A stretch of DNA of 64,000 bases from an uncultured SAR86 cluster bacterium (GCA_902594515.1 CACJML010000002.1:64911-128910); one strand, 5' to 3'; positions 44,493-54,356 are shown, counted from the stretch's first letter. Notes: generated by a model from the sequence alone, not told the origin. A program made the numbers and translations.

Positions 44493-44529
44493 ATAAAAAG
44501 TTAGCCAGTTAATGCGAAATTAACTGGCT
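44493..44529 (-). terminator. Intrinsic terminator after the TonB receptor gene
   Basis: On the minus strand, an 11-bp perfect stem AGCCAGTTAAT / ATTAACTGGCT with a TTCGC loop is followed by AACTTTTTAT. It ends the TonB receptor transcript. The U-run touches the ATG of gcdH. Confidence 0.85.
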
Positions 44530-44544
44530 CGAATAAAAAAGGAT

Positions 44545-46812
44545 TTAGAATTTATACCTAAAATCAAAACCTAATGTTCTTGGTGCACCATAATAGTCAA
44601 GAGTAAGTTGACCAAATGCAGGACCAAAAGGAATATTGTTAACAATATAGCTCTTATCAGCTAAGTTTTTAACCCAAAAAGTTAGGCTAATATCTTCACT
44701 TGGATCCATTAATAATCTGACATCAATAATTCCCCTTGAATCAACCTTAGTAAGATCAGCTCTTGGGTCATTACCATTATATGGAAAAATTGCATGCTCA
44801 GAGATACGACTATAATCCACCCTAGCACGATAAGCTCCATAATCCTTTTCAACTGAAAAATAAATACTATTTTCAGGAGCATAAGGGAACTGCTCAAGCA
44901 TAAAGCCATCGCTGGCAACAGCACCACCTGTGAATTCAGAATCAAGGTGTCCATAGTTGATCATAATTTTTGTTGTATCGTTAAGATAAGCAGTTGTTTC
45001 AATTTCAATACCGGATATATCAGCAGAATTATTGATTACTTCAGAAGCAGCAGCAGCATCAGCAGTAAAATAAGAAATCTGCATATCTTCATGCTCATTA
45101 TCAAAGTAGGCAGCATTAAGCATAAGCCTGTTATCAAAGAAGATTCCTTTAAAACCTATCTCGGTTGATTGCACTGTTTCAGGTGCATACGGTACTGAAG
45201 CAGCAAATGGATTTGAGCTTTCTGCATTAAATCCACCGGCTTTAAATCCATCTGCAACTTTGAAATACATATTTGCAGACTCACTAATATCATGAGAAAC
45301 AATGAAGGTACCGGTTGTATCATCAAAGCTTCCGCTACCGTTAGCTGAAATTACTCCGACATATTCTTTAAAGCCCTCTTTATCTTCCTCTGTTTTTCTT
45401 ACCCCTATAGTGACATCTGTTTTATCCGAAACTGCAAACTCAAATTGGCCATAAAATGCCTCACTATCTCCATCGCCTGAATAATTTTGAGCAAATACTT
45501 GGCCCCCACCAAAGAAAGACTGAGGGTTTGAAGTGTATGCTTCATCCTTAAGGCTGTAGTACCCAAGAACATAATTAAGATTATTTCTCTGACCAGTTAG
45601 TTGAATTTCAACAGTGTCTGATTCATAGGTTGTAAATCTTGAAGTATTGGCAATTGGGAAAGGTCCACCATCTAGGTCAAGATTGTCAGACCATGTTGTT
45701 TCTCTTTTTGCAATTATTGCTTTAACGGTTCCAAAGCTAAGATCACGAGAATATGTTATAGAAGTCCCTTCAACTTTAGAAGTTTCGAAAGTATTTTCAT
45801 TAATATGAGCAACTTTCTCTCTATCCTTTGAGGTAAAAAGCTCGATTGGCCATAATTTTAAGCCGTTAGTAAGTGCAGAAGCACCAACACCAAAAACCGT
45901 GCTCCAATTAGGTATGGTATTACCGAGTTGAGCAAATGGCGGTGTATTATTTTGTCTATTGTAATCCATAGCAAAATCAAGCGAACTTACATCTGAATTC
46001 CAAGAAAGATTTACTCTGTAGCCCTCTGCATCAATCGTATCTAGATCATTTAAAGTGGGTGCAGCTGTTGGCACAACACCTTGCGGGGGTCCAAATGGAC
46101 TTACGAAGTTTTTCACATACCCACCACGATCTTTTTTGTTCATAACAACCTTACCAAAGGTGTTATCACCGAGCTTCAAATCACTAACAAGCTGGAATTG
46201 ACGCAGTCCATAATCACCAATCGTGGACTTAAATTCTGTACCAGAGCCGGAAGGTTTCTTAGAAATTAAGTTTATTGCTCCACCTAATGTATTCCTTCCA
46301 TACAAAGTTCCCTGAGGGCCCCTTAAAATCTCTACCCTTTCTAAATCAACAACATCAAATATCGCTCCTTGAGTTTTACCAAGATAAACACCATCAAGGT
46401 ATACACCAACAGTAGGCTCCCATGTAATTGCAGGGTTAATGGTAACTCCACCACGCATAGCTATAGTAGCTGAGGTATTATTCGAAGGAGTCTCTACAAG
46501 CATTACATTTGGTGAAATACCAGCCATATCAACAACATTCTGAATATCTAGATCTTCAATTGTAGATTCAGTTATAGCAGTTAATGCTATTGGCGTATCC
46601 TGAAGAGATTCCTCTCTTTTTTGGGCAGTTACAACCACTTCTTCAATTCCACCTACTGATCTTGCTTCCATAGTTTGATCAAATGACGAGACTGAATTAC
46701 TTGACTGATTAACGCTTTCAGATTGGACTACACCTACAGGCTCATCAGCTGTAGTAGCAATAGAAAAGGTTGCAATAAATACTATTGACAAGGTAATTTG
46801 TTTAAAATTCAT
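44545..46812 (-). CDS. TonB-dependent outer-membrane receptor
   Basis: 755 residues. Signal peptide about 1-22; plug domain begins at EEVVVTAQKREESLQDTPIALTAI (near 57), with ERVEILRGPQGTLYGRNTLGGAINL. Barrel ends with an aromatic C-terminal residue (FDFRYKF). The EEVVVTAQKR start is typical of the SAR86/sphingomonad receptors for lipophilic or polysaccharide-derived substrates. GTGGGGA precedes the ATG. Substrate inferred from neighbours only. Confidence 0.96.
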   Translation of the reverse strand: MNFKQITLSIVFIATFSIATTADEPVGVVQSESVNQSSNSVSSFDQTMEARSVGGIEEVVVTAQKREESLQDTPIALTAITESTIEDLDIQNVVDMAGISPNVMLVETPSNNTSATIAMRGGVTINPAITWEPTVGVYLDGVYLGKTQGAIFDVVDLERVEILRGPQGTLYGRNTLGGAINLISKKPSGSGTEFKSTIGDYGLRQFQLVSDLKLGDNTFGKVVMNKKDRGGYVKNFVSPFGPPQGVVPTAAPTLNDLDTIDAEGYRVNLSWNSDVSSLDFAMDYNRQNNTPPFAQLGNTIPNWSTVFGVGASALTNGLKLWPIELFTSKDREKVAHINENTFETSKVEGTSITYSRDLSFGTVKAIIAKRETTWSDNLDLDGGPFPIANTSRFTTYESDTVEIQLTGQRNNLNYVLGYYSLKDEAYTSNPQSFFGGGQVFAQNYSGDGDSEAFYGQFEFAVSDKTDVTIGVRKTEEDKEGFKEYVGVISANGSGSFDDTTGTFIVSHDISESANMYFKVADGFKAGGFNAESSNPFAASVPYAPETVQSTEIGFKGIFFDNRLMLNAAYFDNEHEDMQISYFTADAAAASEVINNSADISGIEIETTAYLNDTTKIMINYGHLDSEFTGGAVASDGFMLEQFPYAPENSIYFSVEKDYGAYRARVDYSRISEHAIFPYNGNDPRADLTKVDSRGIIDVRLLMDPSEDISLTFWVKNLADKSYIVNNIPFGPAFGQLTLDYYGAPRTLGFDFRYKF

Positions 46813-46841
46813 AGTTTTTCCCCACTAATTATTTTTTAAAA

Positions 46842-47075
46842 TTATATTTTTAGCACAAATATTATGCCATATCTTTTGATTTCAAAAAAAATTCCATTCT
46901 TAGAAAGCTCATTCATACAAATATCCATCATCTTTTTACTATTGCCGCATATGATTTTAAGTGGCAATTTATCTTGATATTGATAACAAAAATCAATTAC
47001 TTCCACAGGAACACTGTCATGCTTAACTCCATGCAAATCCAGACAAGTAATTCCGCTTTCCTCAAAGGTTTTCAT
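46842..47075 (-). CDS. Small Smr-like domain protein
   Basis: 77 residues. DLHGVKHDSVPVEV and LPLKIICGNSKKM correspond to the DLHG and (T/C)G-N blocks of the Smr (MutS2 C-terminal) fold. Small stand-alone Smr proteins are nucleases or nucleic-acid binders; role here unknown. It diverges from the P450 gene with only 16 bases between start codons. Confidence 0.65.
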   Translation of the reverse strand: MKTFEESGITCLDLHGVKHDSVPVEVIDFCYQYQDKLPLKIICGNSKKMMDICMNELSKNGIFFEIKRYGIIFVLKI

Positions 47076-47091
47076 AGATTATCATGACAAC

Positions 47092-48327
47092 ATGTTAAAC
47101 ATTGAAGAGCTTACAGTAGATCATTTCTTTGATCCATCCTCAAAGAATTTCATAGATGATCCAAAACCAACGATTGAGAAGCTGGTTAATGAGTATCCGA
47201 TAGCTAGATTTAATGCATGGTCGGCATGGTTAGTTACTGGTAATAAAAATATCACTGACTGTTTACTTGATAGAAGACTCTCCACTGACTTTAACCTATG
47301 GGAACATGCGCCTCCAAAGAAAGACCTCTCTGAGATGGATGCTTTTGAAAAATTAATGAACAATAATTTATTTTTTTTAAACAGATCTAATCACTTAAGA
47401 TTAAGAAAGCTTGCGCTTCCTGCATTTTCGCCTCGAATAATGGAACAGATGAAAGTTCGTTTTACAAAGCTGGTTAAAGAGAGGTTTGATGAAATCGGAA
47501 AGCCTGAAAAATTTAATTTTGCGACTGAAATTGCTGAAATTATCCCAACGCAAGCTATTGCAAGTTTGGTTGGGATTCCTAGGGATAAATTCCCAATTTT
47601 TGACTCCTTAGCTTATGGAGTTGTTAGGGGTATCAATCCAATGTTGACACCTGAAGAAAGAGCTCAAGCAATTGCTGGAGTGCCTGCAGGGCTTGATCTG
47701 CTAAACGAGCTAATAGATGAAAAGAGAAAGAACCCATCAGATGATTTTTTGTCTACTCTCATAACAGCGGAGGAAGATGGCGAAAAACTATCAAATTGGG
47801 AGATGTGTGCATTAATCGGAGCTGTTTTAGGAGCAGGATCTGATACTGCTGTTGACTTACATAGTTATTTAATAAGAGCGTTGTTATCTCATCCTGAGCA
47901 ACTAGCTGAGCTAAAAAATGATGAAAGCCTAATACAAAACGCCATCTCAGAGACCTTACGTTATGAATCATCTGGAAAAACTGGTCTAGCGAGATACGCA
48001 TCTGAGGATCTTGAAATTCTTGGTGTTAGTGTCAAAAAGGGTGAAATGGTTCAACTTATTACTAGTACTGCTGGGTTAGATCCAGCTGCATATGAAGACG
48101 CAAACACATTTAATATTCATAGAAGCCATGACAACAGCATAAGTTTTGGACAAGGTCCACATTACTGTATTGGGGTTACTTTAGTAAGATCCCAGACCGA
48201 AGTCATGTTAAAAGAATTATTTACTAGATTTCCAAATTTAAGCCTTTCTGGAAAAATGGATTATGACTATGATCATCATAACGCAAGAAGAATGACGATC
48301 CTTGAAGTTGAAACTAATTTAAACTAA
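47092..48327 (+). CDS. Cytochrome P450
   Basis: 411 residues. Heme-binding SFGQGPHYCIG with thiolate Cys359; I-helix LGAGSDTAVDL supplies the oxygen-activating region; ExxR lies in SETLRYES. Soluble bacterial class (CYP107/CYP125-like length). The N-terminus fits the usual start of these P450s. Hydroxylates a lipophilic substrate; redox partners (ferredoxin, reductase) are not encoded next to it. Confidence 0.96.
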   Translation: MLNIEELTVDHFFDPSSKNFIDDPKPTIEKLVNEYPIARFNAWSAWLVTGNKNITDCLLDRRLSTDFNLWEHAPPKKDLSEMDAFEKLMNNNLFFLNRSNHLRLRKLALPAFSPRIMEQMKVRFTKLVKERFDEIGKPEKFNFATEIAEIIPTQAIASLVGIPRDKFPIFDSLAYGVVRGINPMLTPEERAQAIAGVPAGLDLLNELIDEKRKNPSDDFLSTLITAEEDGEKLSNWEMCALIGAVLGAGSDTAVDLHSYLIRALLSHPEQLAELKNDESLIQNAISETLRYESSGKTGLARYASEDLEILGVSVKKGEMVQLITSTAGLDPAAYEDANTFNIHRSHDNSISFGQGPHYCIGVTLVRSQTEVMLKELFTRFPNLSLSGKMDYDYDHHNARRMTILEVETNLN

Positions 48328-49202
48328 AAAATATTTGGATTAGGTAGGTCACCCCTGCTTAAGATAGAATCAACCCTGTCTTTAAAGGCTTGTTCTGATT
48401 TCTCATTTGCAGGATTTATCCAATACTGCCCTTTCTTAAGTTCAGCTAAACAAAATTCAGCTACCTCATCGGGGGTAGTAGTCTCCATTTCAACACCCAT
48501 TGATTTCATCATATCAACCATATCCTCAACAGAGGAAATTGGATGCTCAGGAGCATTTGGATCTCTGGCCAGCTCCTCCGGCCTATTTCTTTCAGCAGAA
48601 AAAAGGTTAGTTCTAACAGTATGAGGGCCAGGAAATAAGATAGATACTTTTATGTTACTTTCTGATTGATCTAATTGAAGTTTTAAAACCTCACTGATAC
48701 TCGAAACTGCAGCTTTTGATGATGTATAAATTGGAGTGCTTGGCAAGTTAATAAATGCTCCGTTACCAGAACAAGTATTTATTACATTTGCATCTTTTCC
48801 ATGTCTTAACATGTCAGGTATAAAAGCTTGTAAACCGTGGACAATGCCCATAACATTGACCCCGTAAGCCCAATTCCAATCATTTGGATTTGTATCCCAA
48901 ATCGATTGCAATTCAGCAGGTGCAACACCAGCATTATTAAAAAGCATTTGAACATCACCGACTTCAGAAGTAACAAATTTATTAAGTGCGACCATTGAGT
49001 TGTGATCGGAAACATCAGCTTGCTTGATGTCCGCTTTTAAGCCATCTTTCTCTAAATTAGCTTTGGCAGATTCTAGCGCAGAAGATTCGATATCACTTAA
49101 AACTACTTTTGCACCTTCTTTTGCTAGAGCAGCCCCAATTGCATAACCTACTCCAGAGGCTCCACCTGTAATTACAGCAACCTTTTCTTTAAAATTAGAC
49201 AT
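48324..49202 (-). CDS. SDR family oxidoreductase
   Basis: 292 residues. GGASGVGYAIG near residue 13, NNAGVAPAEL, the Ser of NTCSGNGAF and YTSSKAAV form the short-chain dehydrogenase set. The C-terminal tail EKSEQAFKDRVDSILSRG is a common extension in SDRs from lipid catabolism. Converges with the P450, sharing four bases; co-oriented with the decarboxylase-like gene eight bases upstream. Confidence 0.93.
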   Translation of the reverse strand: MSNFKEKVAVITGGASGVGYAIGAALAKEGAKVVLSDIESSALESAKANLEKDGLKADIKQADVSDHNSMVALNKFVTSEVGDVQMLFNNAGVAPAELQSIWDTNPNDWNWAYGVNVMGIVHGLQAFIPDMLRHGKDANVINTCSGNGAFINLPSTPIYTSSKAAVSSISEVLKLQLDQSESNIKVSILFPGPHTVRTNLFSAERNRPEELARDPNAPEHPISSVEDMVDMMKSMGVEMETTTPDEVAEFCLAELKKGQYWINPANEKSEQAFKDRVDSILSRGDLPNPNIF

Positions 49203-49210
49203 TAATCAAA

Positions 49211-49975
49211 TCAGCCGTCGTATCTTGAGTGCATAAATGGAATGTAGCCCATAGGATCAACCTCTTCCATAACTGATGCATTACTTGAAGAAGAGCCCTC
49301 TTCCCATGTCATTGATATAACTTCTTCTACTGGAAGGTCTACGACCGGATCAACAGGAGACTCTCGCAATGTAAGCTCACCATCGAGATTTAAATTAACC
49401 GTTTGCTTTCTGTGCATATCAATTTTAACAAGCAGTGGATTTTGATCACAAACTTTATTTTGCTCACATGATGGAAAGACTTTAAAACAAAAAACCTGAT
49501 CAGTGAATGATGAAGTTTCAGCTTCATTTTTTACACTTCCATTAAACTCAATATATTTAATACCATGCCTTTCAACGCTTGCATGACATGAATCTCCATC
49601 CTTACTTGCTTCAACGTTTGCAATCTTTTTAGGCTCTCCGTAAGTTTCTCTACCACCTACAACAACTCCCTCCCCTTCCATCGGCATTGTAATTTCATAA
49701 ATTCCTTCAATATCTTTATATTTACAGTTAACTCCAAAAGTTGCGGCACCAAACTCAAGACCATCGTGCAGATCAACAAAAACTCGAGACATAACAATTC
49801 TTACGAATGGATCATCAGCAACAGATAAAGGTGCTGGGATCAGTTGTTCAATTAGGCCTGGTGTAGTTTTATAAAAAACTTTTACAGCTTGCATTGTTGC
49901 ATCAAAGAACTCTAAGTTATTTTCGGCTGCTTCCTGAAGTTCAGCCGGTGTTTTTACATATCTTAATGTTGCCAT
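49211..49975 (-). CDS. Acetoacetate decarboxylase family protein
   Basis: 254 residues from the ATG at 49975, which has an AAGGA ribosome site; an upstream TTG at 50014 would add 13 unsupported residues. Family blocks: PGLIEQLIPAPL, FGAATFGVNCKYKDIEGIYEITMPM and GRETYGEPKKIANVEA, the last carrying the ADC family's conserved EPKK. The acetoacetate decarboxylase Schiff-base Lys is in this region. Probable beta-keto acid decarboxylase or a non-decarboxylating aldolase-type relative. Confidence 0.85.
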   Translation of the reverse strand: MATLRYVKTPAELQEAAENNLEFFDATMQAVKVFYKTTPGLIEQLIPAPLSVADDPFVRIVMSRVFVDLHDGLEFGAATFGVNCKYKDIEGIYEITMPMEGEGVVVGGRETYGEPKKIANVEASKDGDSCHASVERHGIKYIEFNGSVKNEAETSSFTDQVFCFKVFPSCEQNKVCDQNPLLVKIDMHRKQTVNLNLDGELTLRESPVDPVVDLPVEEVISMTWEEGSSSSNASVMEEVDPMGYIPFMHSRYDG

Positions 49976-50034
49976 ATCTTTTATCCTTTTAGGTTTAACT
50001 GATATCATAACCAATAATTTGAGAGAATTTAAAT

Positions 50035-51039
50035 ATGCCTAAACAAGAATTTCCATTCCCAATGCCAAATGGTTGGTTTTGCATTAGTCGATCTGATGAA
50101 ATTAAGCCTGGTGAAGTTAAATCATTGAAGTTTTGTGATAATCAAGTAGTTGCCTTTAGAACCGAAAGTGGTGAGGCTACTGTATTAGATGCTTTTTGCC
50201 CTCATTTGGGTGCTCATCTAGGCGAAGGTGGATGTGTCAAGGGTGAAACCATAGAGTGCCCTTTTCATGCATGGCGTTGGAACAAAGATGGGACTTGCGC
50301 AGAGATACCGTATGCAAAAAATTTTCCACCAAAAGCAAAAGAAACACAGATTTATCATTACCCCACCAAAGAAGCAAATGGTTTTATTTGGGCGTGGCAC
50401 CATTTACTAAAAGAGGAACCTTACTTTGAGTTGCCCATGCTTGATGGGTTTAATGGTGATGATGACAAATGGGGAAAGGTTTACAACTATGAGTATAAAA
50501 TCAATACCGTTCTGCAGGAAATTGCAGAAAATGATGTTGATCAAGCTCATTTTCCAAAAGTACATGGTTCCCCGTCTCTTCCAGAAACAGAAGCAATAGT
50601 AGATGGTATTTATAGAAAAACTATTGCGGAGACTTTGATGGATCCAAATAATGATAGCGTCTCTGAGGAGTTTAAAGTTGAGGACCAAGGCATGTTTACA
50701 ACAACCTTTACAAGAGAGTCCTGGGGTTTAGGTTGTGTAGGTCTGCGCATGGTGAATTTACCTCCAAGTGGCGGTGAATTCATTATGGTTAATGCCTCAT
50801 GTCCTGTTGATAATAAAAATTCAATTTTGAGGTGGTCAATGCGAGTCTCAAAAGATATTGAAGATGAGGTTGGTATGGCAATCATTGATGGGATTGCGAA
50901 TGGAGTCTTGGATGATATGCCAATATGGGATAACAAGAGCTATGTAGCAAATCCAATTCTATGTGATGGAGATGGACCGATAAATAAATTTAGAAAATGG
51001 GTGAGTCAGTTTTACTCTGAGATTCCAGATACTGCATAA
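50035..51039 (+). CDS. Rieske [2Fe-2S] non-heme iron oxygenase
   Basis: 334 residues. Rieske ligands CPH (Cys55, His57) and CPFHAW (Cys75, His78). The mononuclear iron site is suggested by END-VDQAHFPKVHG (Asp169, His172, His177). Short oxygenase of the KshA/cholesterol 7-desaturase-like group, acting on steroid or terpenoid rings by homology of architecture. Needs an electron-transfer partner not seen nearby. Next gene starts three bases after its stop. Confidence 0.92.
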   Translation: MPKQEFPFPMPNGWFCISRSDEIKPGEVKSLKFCDNQVVAFRTESGEATVLDAFCPHLGAHLGEGGCVKGETIECPFHAWRWNKDGTCAEIPYAKNFPPKAKETQIYHYPTKEANGFIWAWHHLLKEEPYFELPMLDGFNGDDDKWGKVYNYEYKINTVLQEIAENDVDQAHFPKVHGSPSLPETEAIVDGIYRKTIAETLMDPNNDSVSEEFKVEDQGMFTTTFTRESWGLGCVGLRMVNLPPSGGEFIMVNASCPVDNKNSILRWSMRVSKDIEDEVGMAIIDGIANGVLDDMPIWDNKSYVANPILCDGDGPINKFRKWVSQFYSEIPDTA

Positions 51040-51042
51040 ACC

Positions 51043-51624
51043 TTGGCAAAAGTTCATTTCTTTTATTCAACCATGAATGCGGGTAAATCTACTGCCCTAC
51101 TTCAATCAAACTATAACTACAATGAAAGAGGCATGGATACATTGCTATTTCTTCCTAAAGTAGATGCAGATGCAAATAAAAATAAGATTCACTCTAGAAT
51201 TGGCCTGATTGCTGATGCAATCTCAGTAGACACGAGTTTTAATTTTTTTGAGTATGTTCAGAACTTTAAAAACAAAAAAAAGGTTGATGCAATATTGATT
51301 GATGAAGTTCAATTTCTAACAAAAGATCAGGTTAGGCAAATTTGCAAGATAAGCGATACTCTTAATATCCCATCGATGTGTTATGGAATCAGAACAGATT
51401 TCAGAGGAGAGCTTTTTGAGGGTAGCTCGGAATTGCTTGCACTTGCAGATAATCTCATCGAGCTAAAAACTGTATGTGACTGCGGAAGAAAAGCAACCAT
51501 GGTGGTTCGTCTGGATGAATCCGGCAAGGTGATTACTGCAGGTGAAAAAATACAGATTGGTGGAAATGATACGTACAAAGTTTATTGCAGGAAACACTTT
51601 AGAGAGCTAACTAACCTAATTTAA
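51043..51624 (+). CDS. tdk: Thymidine kinase
   Basis: 193 residues, TTG start. Walker A region STMNAGKST (residues 9-17), DEVQFL Walker B-like acid, lasso-loop region around 160 and zinc ligands CDCG ... CRKH near the C-terminus. Type II thymidine kinase, salvaging thymidine. Placement after the Rieske gene is probably incidental. Confidence 0.95.
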   Translation: MAKVHFFYSTMNAGKSTALLQSNYNYNERGMDTLLFLPKVDADANKNKIHSRIGLIADAISVDTSFNFFEYVQNFKNKKKVDAILIDEVQFLTKDQVRQICKISDTLNIPSMCYGIRTDFRGELFEGSSELLALADNLIELKTVCDCGRKATMVVRLDESGKVITAGEKIQIGGNDTYKVYCRKHFRELTNLI

Positions 51625-52166
51625 GTCCTAAGTCCTCTCCTAAAGCTTTTTAAATGCAAATACAAAGGATCCGTCGGGTCTGAGGTTCCAATATTTGCTC
51701 CTTGAATCATCGGATGTTCAAGATTAACTTCTGAGGGTTCGTTTACATAAACCCAATCTGCATCCACCACTCTTTTAGAAAACTTCCAAACCCCTTTTCT
51801 TTTTTCATATTTATCAAAATATCTCCCACCAATGAGAACATCATGGCCTTGAGCTTCATCCTTTACTTTGTGGAAAGCAATAATATAAGTTTCTCCTTCT
51901 GCCTTGTTACCGTTCAACTTAATGTTGTGGGTCGTTACATTGTGATGAAGGATTGCCATATTGCTTTGGATCTCTGGAAGCATATCAATGAACTCCATAG
52001 CTTTACCTCTAAAAAATGAACCATGATCATCCTCAGCATCTTCATGATATAGAGATCGCATGAGTTCATGATCATGTCTATCAGCTGCCTGACAATAAAG
52101 ATTTACAAGTTCTCTAATAGCTTCTTTATCGATCAATACTCTTATTTCTTTGTTTAAATCTTCCAT
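51621..52166 (-). CDS. NTF2/SnoaL-like protein
   Basis: 181 residues. AIRELVNLYCQAADRHDHELMRSLYHEDAEDDHG is the classical SnoaL_4-type start with acidic pocket residues; LHHNVTTHNI is the second conserved block. Homologues include dehydratases/isomerases and small subunits of ring hydroxylases. Converges with tdk with a four-base overlap. Possibly a partner enzyme of the nearby oxidoreductases. Confidence 0.82.
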   Translation of the reverse strand: MEDLNKEIRVLIDKEAIRELVNLYCQAADRHDHELMRSLYHEDAEDDHGSFFRGKAMEFIDMLPEIQSNMAILHHNVTTHNIKLNGNKAEGETYIIAFHKVKDEAQGHDVLIGGRYFDKYEKRKGVWKFSKRVVDADWVYVNEPSEVNLEHPMIQGANIGTSDPTDPLYLHLKSFRRGLRT

Positions 52167-52228
52167 AATAGTTGTCCTAAATAGTTAGTCCTATAGGCTA
52201 TAATTTTTCATGCACTAAGTAAAAAGAT

Positions 52229-54355
52229 ATGCAATATACAAACCTTCTTGAAAGCTCCTCCATTGGAGATATGCAATTAAAAAATAAAATTGTGATGGCC
52301 CCAATGGGATCCAATTTCGCTTCAGAAGATGGTCATGCAAGCGAAAGATTAAAAGCTTATTACGAGGAAAGAGCTAAAGGAGGTGTAGGATTAATTATCT
52401 TAGAGACCTCTGCAGTAAGTTGGCCTGCGGGATCCTCAATGCCTAATATGATTGGGTATTCTGAGGATAGATTCATTCCAGACTTACAAGAACTTACATC
52501 AAGAGTTCATCAACACGGTGCCAAAATTGCTGCACAACTAAATCATAGTGGAAAAATTTCTCAGGAAGATGTTGTTGCAGGTCGTGAAATTCCAGTTCCA
52601 TCCATCCCCAAAATGCATCCAAGTGACATGTTTGGACTCCTGACTGAATCAGAAATAATGAACTTCATTAAAGCTGCAGGTCCTGATGGAAAAGGCCCTA
52701 GATATCACGAACTTTCAACTGAAGAAATTAAAGACGAGATTAAACACTTTGTTTCCGCGGCCAAAAGAGCAGTAGAGTCAGGTTTTGATGCCATTGAAAT
52801 TCATGCGGGACACGGCTATCTAATCTCTAGCTTTTTATCTCCTGCAGTTAACAGGCGAACGGACGAGTATGGAGGAAGCGCAGAAAATAGAGCAAGATTA
52901 TTGGTAGAGATAATTTCAAATATTAAATCGTCCATTCCTAGTTCTATTCCAGTAATTGTTCGTCTTGATGCATTTGAATACAGAGTTGAGGGTGGAATCT
53001 CAACTGATGATTTTCTCGTTACCATAAAACTTGCTGAAGAAGCCGGTGCAGATGCTCTTGATATTAGTGCTTACGGAAATCCGGCTAAAGGAATTGCCTT
53101 TACGGAAGCTCCTCTTGTTCATGAACCTGGTGGATTCATAAAATTCGCTAAACTTGCTAAAGCTCAATGCTCAATTCCCATCTTGGCTGTTGGAAGAATC
53201 AATCTAGATGTAGCTGAATTGGGCATAAAAAATAATGATTTTGATTTTGTTGTGATGGGACGAAAACTTCTTGCTGACCCGTTTCTTCCCCAAAAGCTGC
53301 TAGACAATCAGGAGTCGCTGATTAGACCCTGTATTTATTGTTACGTTTGCGTAAGCAAAATTTTTATAAATCAGCCTATGTGTTGCTCTGTCAATGCCTC
53401 AATGGGTAAAGAATTTGAAGACAAAGATCTATATTCAAAATCTAACAAAAAGAAAAACATTGTAGTTATTGGTTCAGGACCTGCAGGCATGGAGTCTGCA
53501 AGAATTCTTGGTGAACGAGGTCATGCAGTTACGGTATTAGAAAAGGAAAAAGATATTGGTGGCACTTTAAGAGTTGCCTCACTTGCATATGAACCCAATC
53601 AAGCATTGATTACTTATTTAAAAAATAGTCTTAAACATCTTGGAATAAAAATAAAAACTAGAACTAAAGCAAATCTAGAAGTATTAAAAAAGATATCTCC
53701 TGATCATGTGCTTTTTGCAACCGGAGCCAAAAGAACTGCGCCACAAATTCCTGGAAAAGAATTAGGGCATGTCTTTGATGGAGAGGAGTTAAAGTCCTTA
53801 TTAATTTCAAGTAACAGTGAAGTTGAAAAAAAACTAAATTTCCTTTCAAGGCTAATCTTAAAAGGTGGCAATCTTTCTCAACTCTTAAGAAATATATCCA
53901 CCTTAAGAGTCCTTAGTAAATTTTGGATGCCCCTTAAAAAAGAGCTTGTCATTATTGGTGGCGATCTGGTTGGTTTAGAACTAGCAGAATTTCTAACTGA
54001 AAGAGGTAAAAAGATTACCGTCTTAGAGCCAAGTAATGACTTAGGTCCTAATTTAAGTATTGTTAGAAGATCTCGAGTAATTCATCTTCTTAAATCTCAT
54101 GGAGTTAATATAATTAAGAACGCAAAAGACATTAAAATCTCTAACACTGATGTAAATTTTGAGCTTGATGGAACATCTCAATCAGTCAAAGCAAATCAGG
54201 TCATTATAGCTATGGGTACTGAGTCCAATACTGAGTTTGCTGAAGAGCTTAGAGAAAATAATTTTAATGTTTCTATGGTAGGAGATTGCACCTCGGTCGG
54301 TTACATCGAGGGAGCAATATCTGATGCTAGGATAGCCGTAAAGGAAATTATTTAA
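52229..54355 (+). CDS. OYE-like NADH:flavin oxidoreductase / 2,4-dienoyl-CoA reductase-type enzyme
   Basis: 708 residues. N-terminal FMN TIM barrel (NKIVMAPMGSNF, HAGHGYLISSFLSPAVNRR); Fe-S cluster cysteines at 368, 371, 374 and 386; C-terminal pyridine-nucleotide/FAD domain with GSGPAGMESARIL and VVIGG-like DLVGLELAEF. Architecture of FadH and BaiCD/BaiH enzymes that reduce conjugated double bonds in acyl-CoA or steroid rings. Third cysteine is one residue closer than in FadH (C-x2-C-x2-C-x11-C). Confidence 0.93.
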   Translation: MQYTNLLESSSIGDMQLKNKIVMAPMGSNFASEDGHASERLKAYYEERAKGGVGLIILETSAVSWPAGSSMPNMIGYSEDRFIPDLQELTSRVHQHGAKIAAQLNHSGKISQEDVVAGREIPVPSIPKMHPSDMFGLLTESEIMNFIKAAGPDGKGPRYHELSTEEIKDEIKHFVSAAKRAVESGFDAIEIHAGHGYLISSFLSPAVNRRTDEYGGSAENRARLLVEIISNIKSSIPSSIPVIVRLDAFEYRVEGGISTDDFLVTIKLAEEAGADALDISAYGNPAKGIAFTEAPLVHEPGGFIKFAKLAKAQCSIPILAVGRINLDVAELGIKNNDFDFVVMGRKLLADPFLPQKLLDNQESLIRPCIYCYVCVSKIFINQPMCCSVNASMGKEFEDKDLYSKSNKKKNIVVIGSGPAGMESARILGERGHAVTVLEKEKDIGGTLRVASLAYEPNQALITYLKNSLKHLGIKIKTRTKANLEVLKKISPDHVLFATGAKRTAPQIPGKELGHVFDGEELKSLLISSNSEVEKKLNFLSRLILKGGNLSQLLRNISTLRVLSKFWMPLKKELVIIGGDLVGLELAEFLTERGKKITVLEPSNDLGPNLSIVRRSRVIHLLKSHGVNIIKNAKDIKISNTDVNFELDGTSQSVKANQVIIAMGTESNTEFAEELRENNFNVSMVGDCTSVGYIEGAISDARIAVKEII

Positions 54356-54356
54356 C

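Noticed and set aside
45040-45070. CAG/CAT-type triplet run in the first TonB receptor gene
   Set aside because: Encodes a short alanine run within the barrel; too short to call a microsatellite or phase-variable tract.
49976-50014. TTG start for the decarboxylase-like gene
   Set aside because: Extra 13 residues (VMISVKPKRIKD) are not family-like, and AAGGA lies properly before the ATG at 49975.
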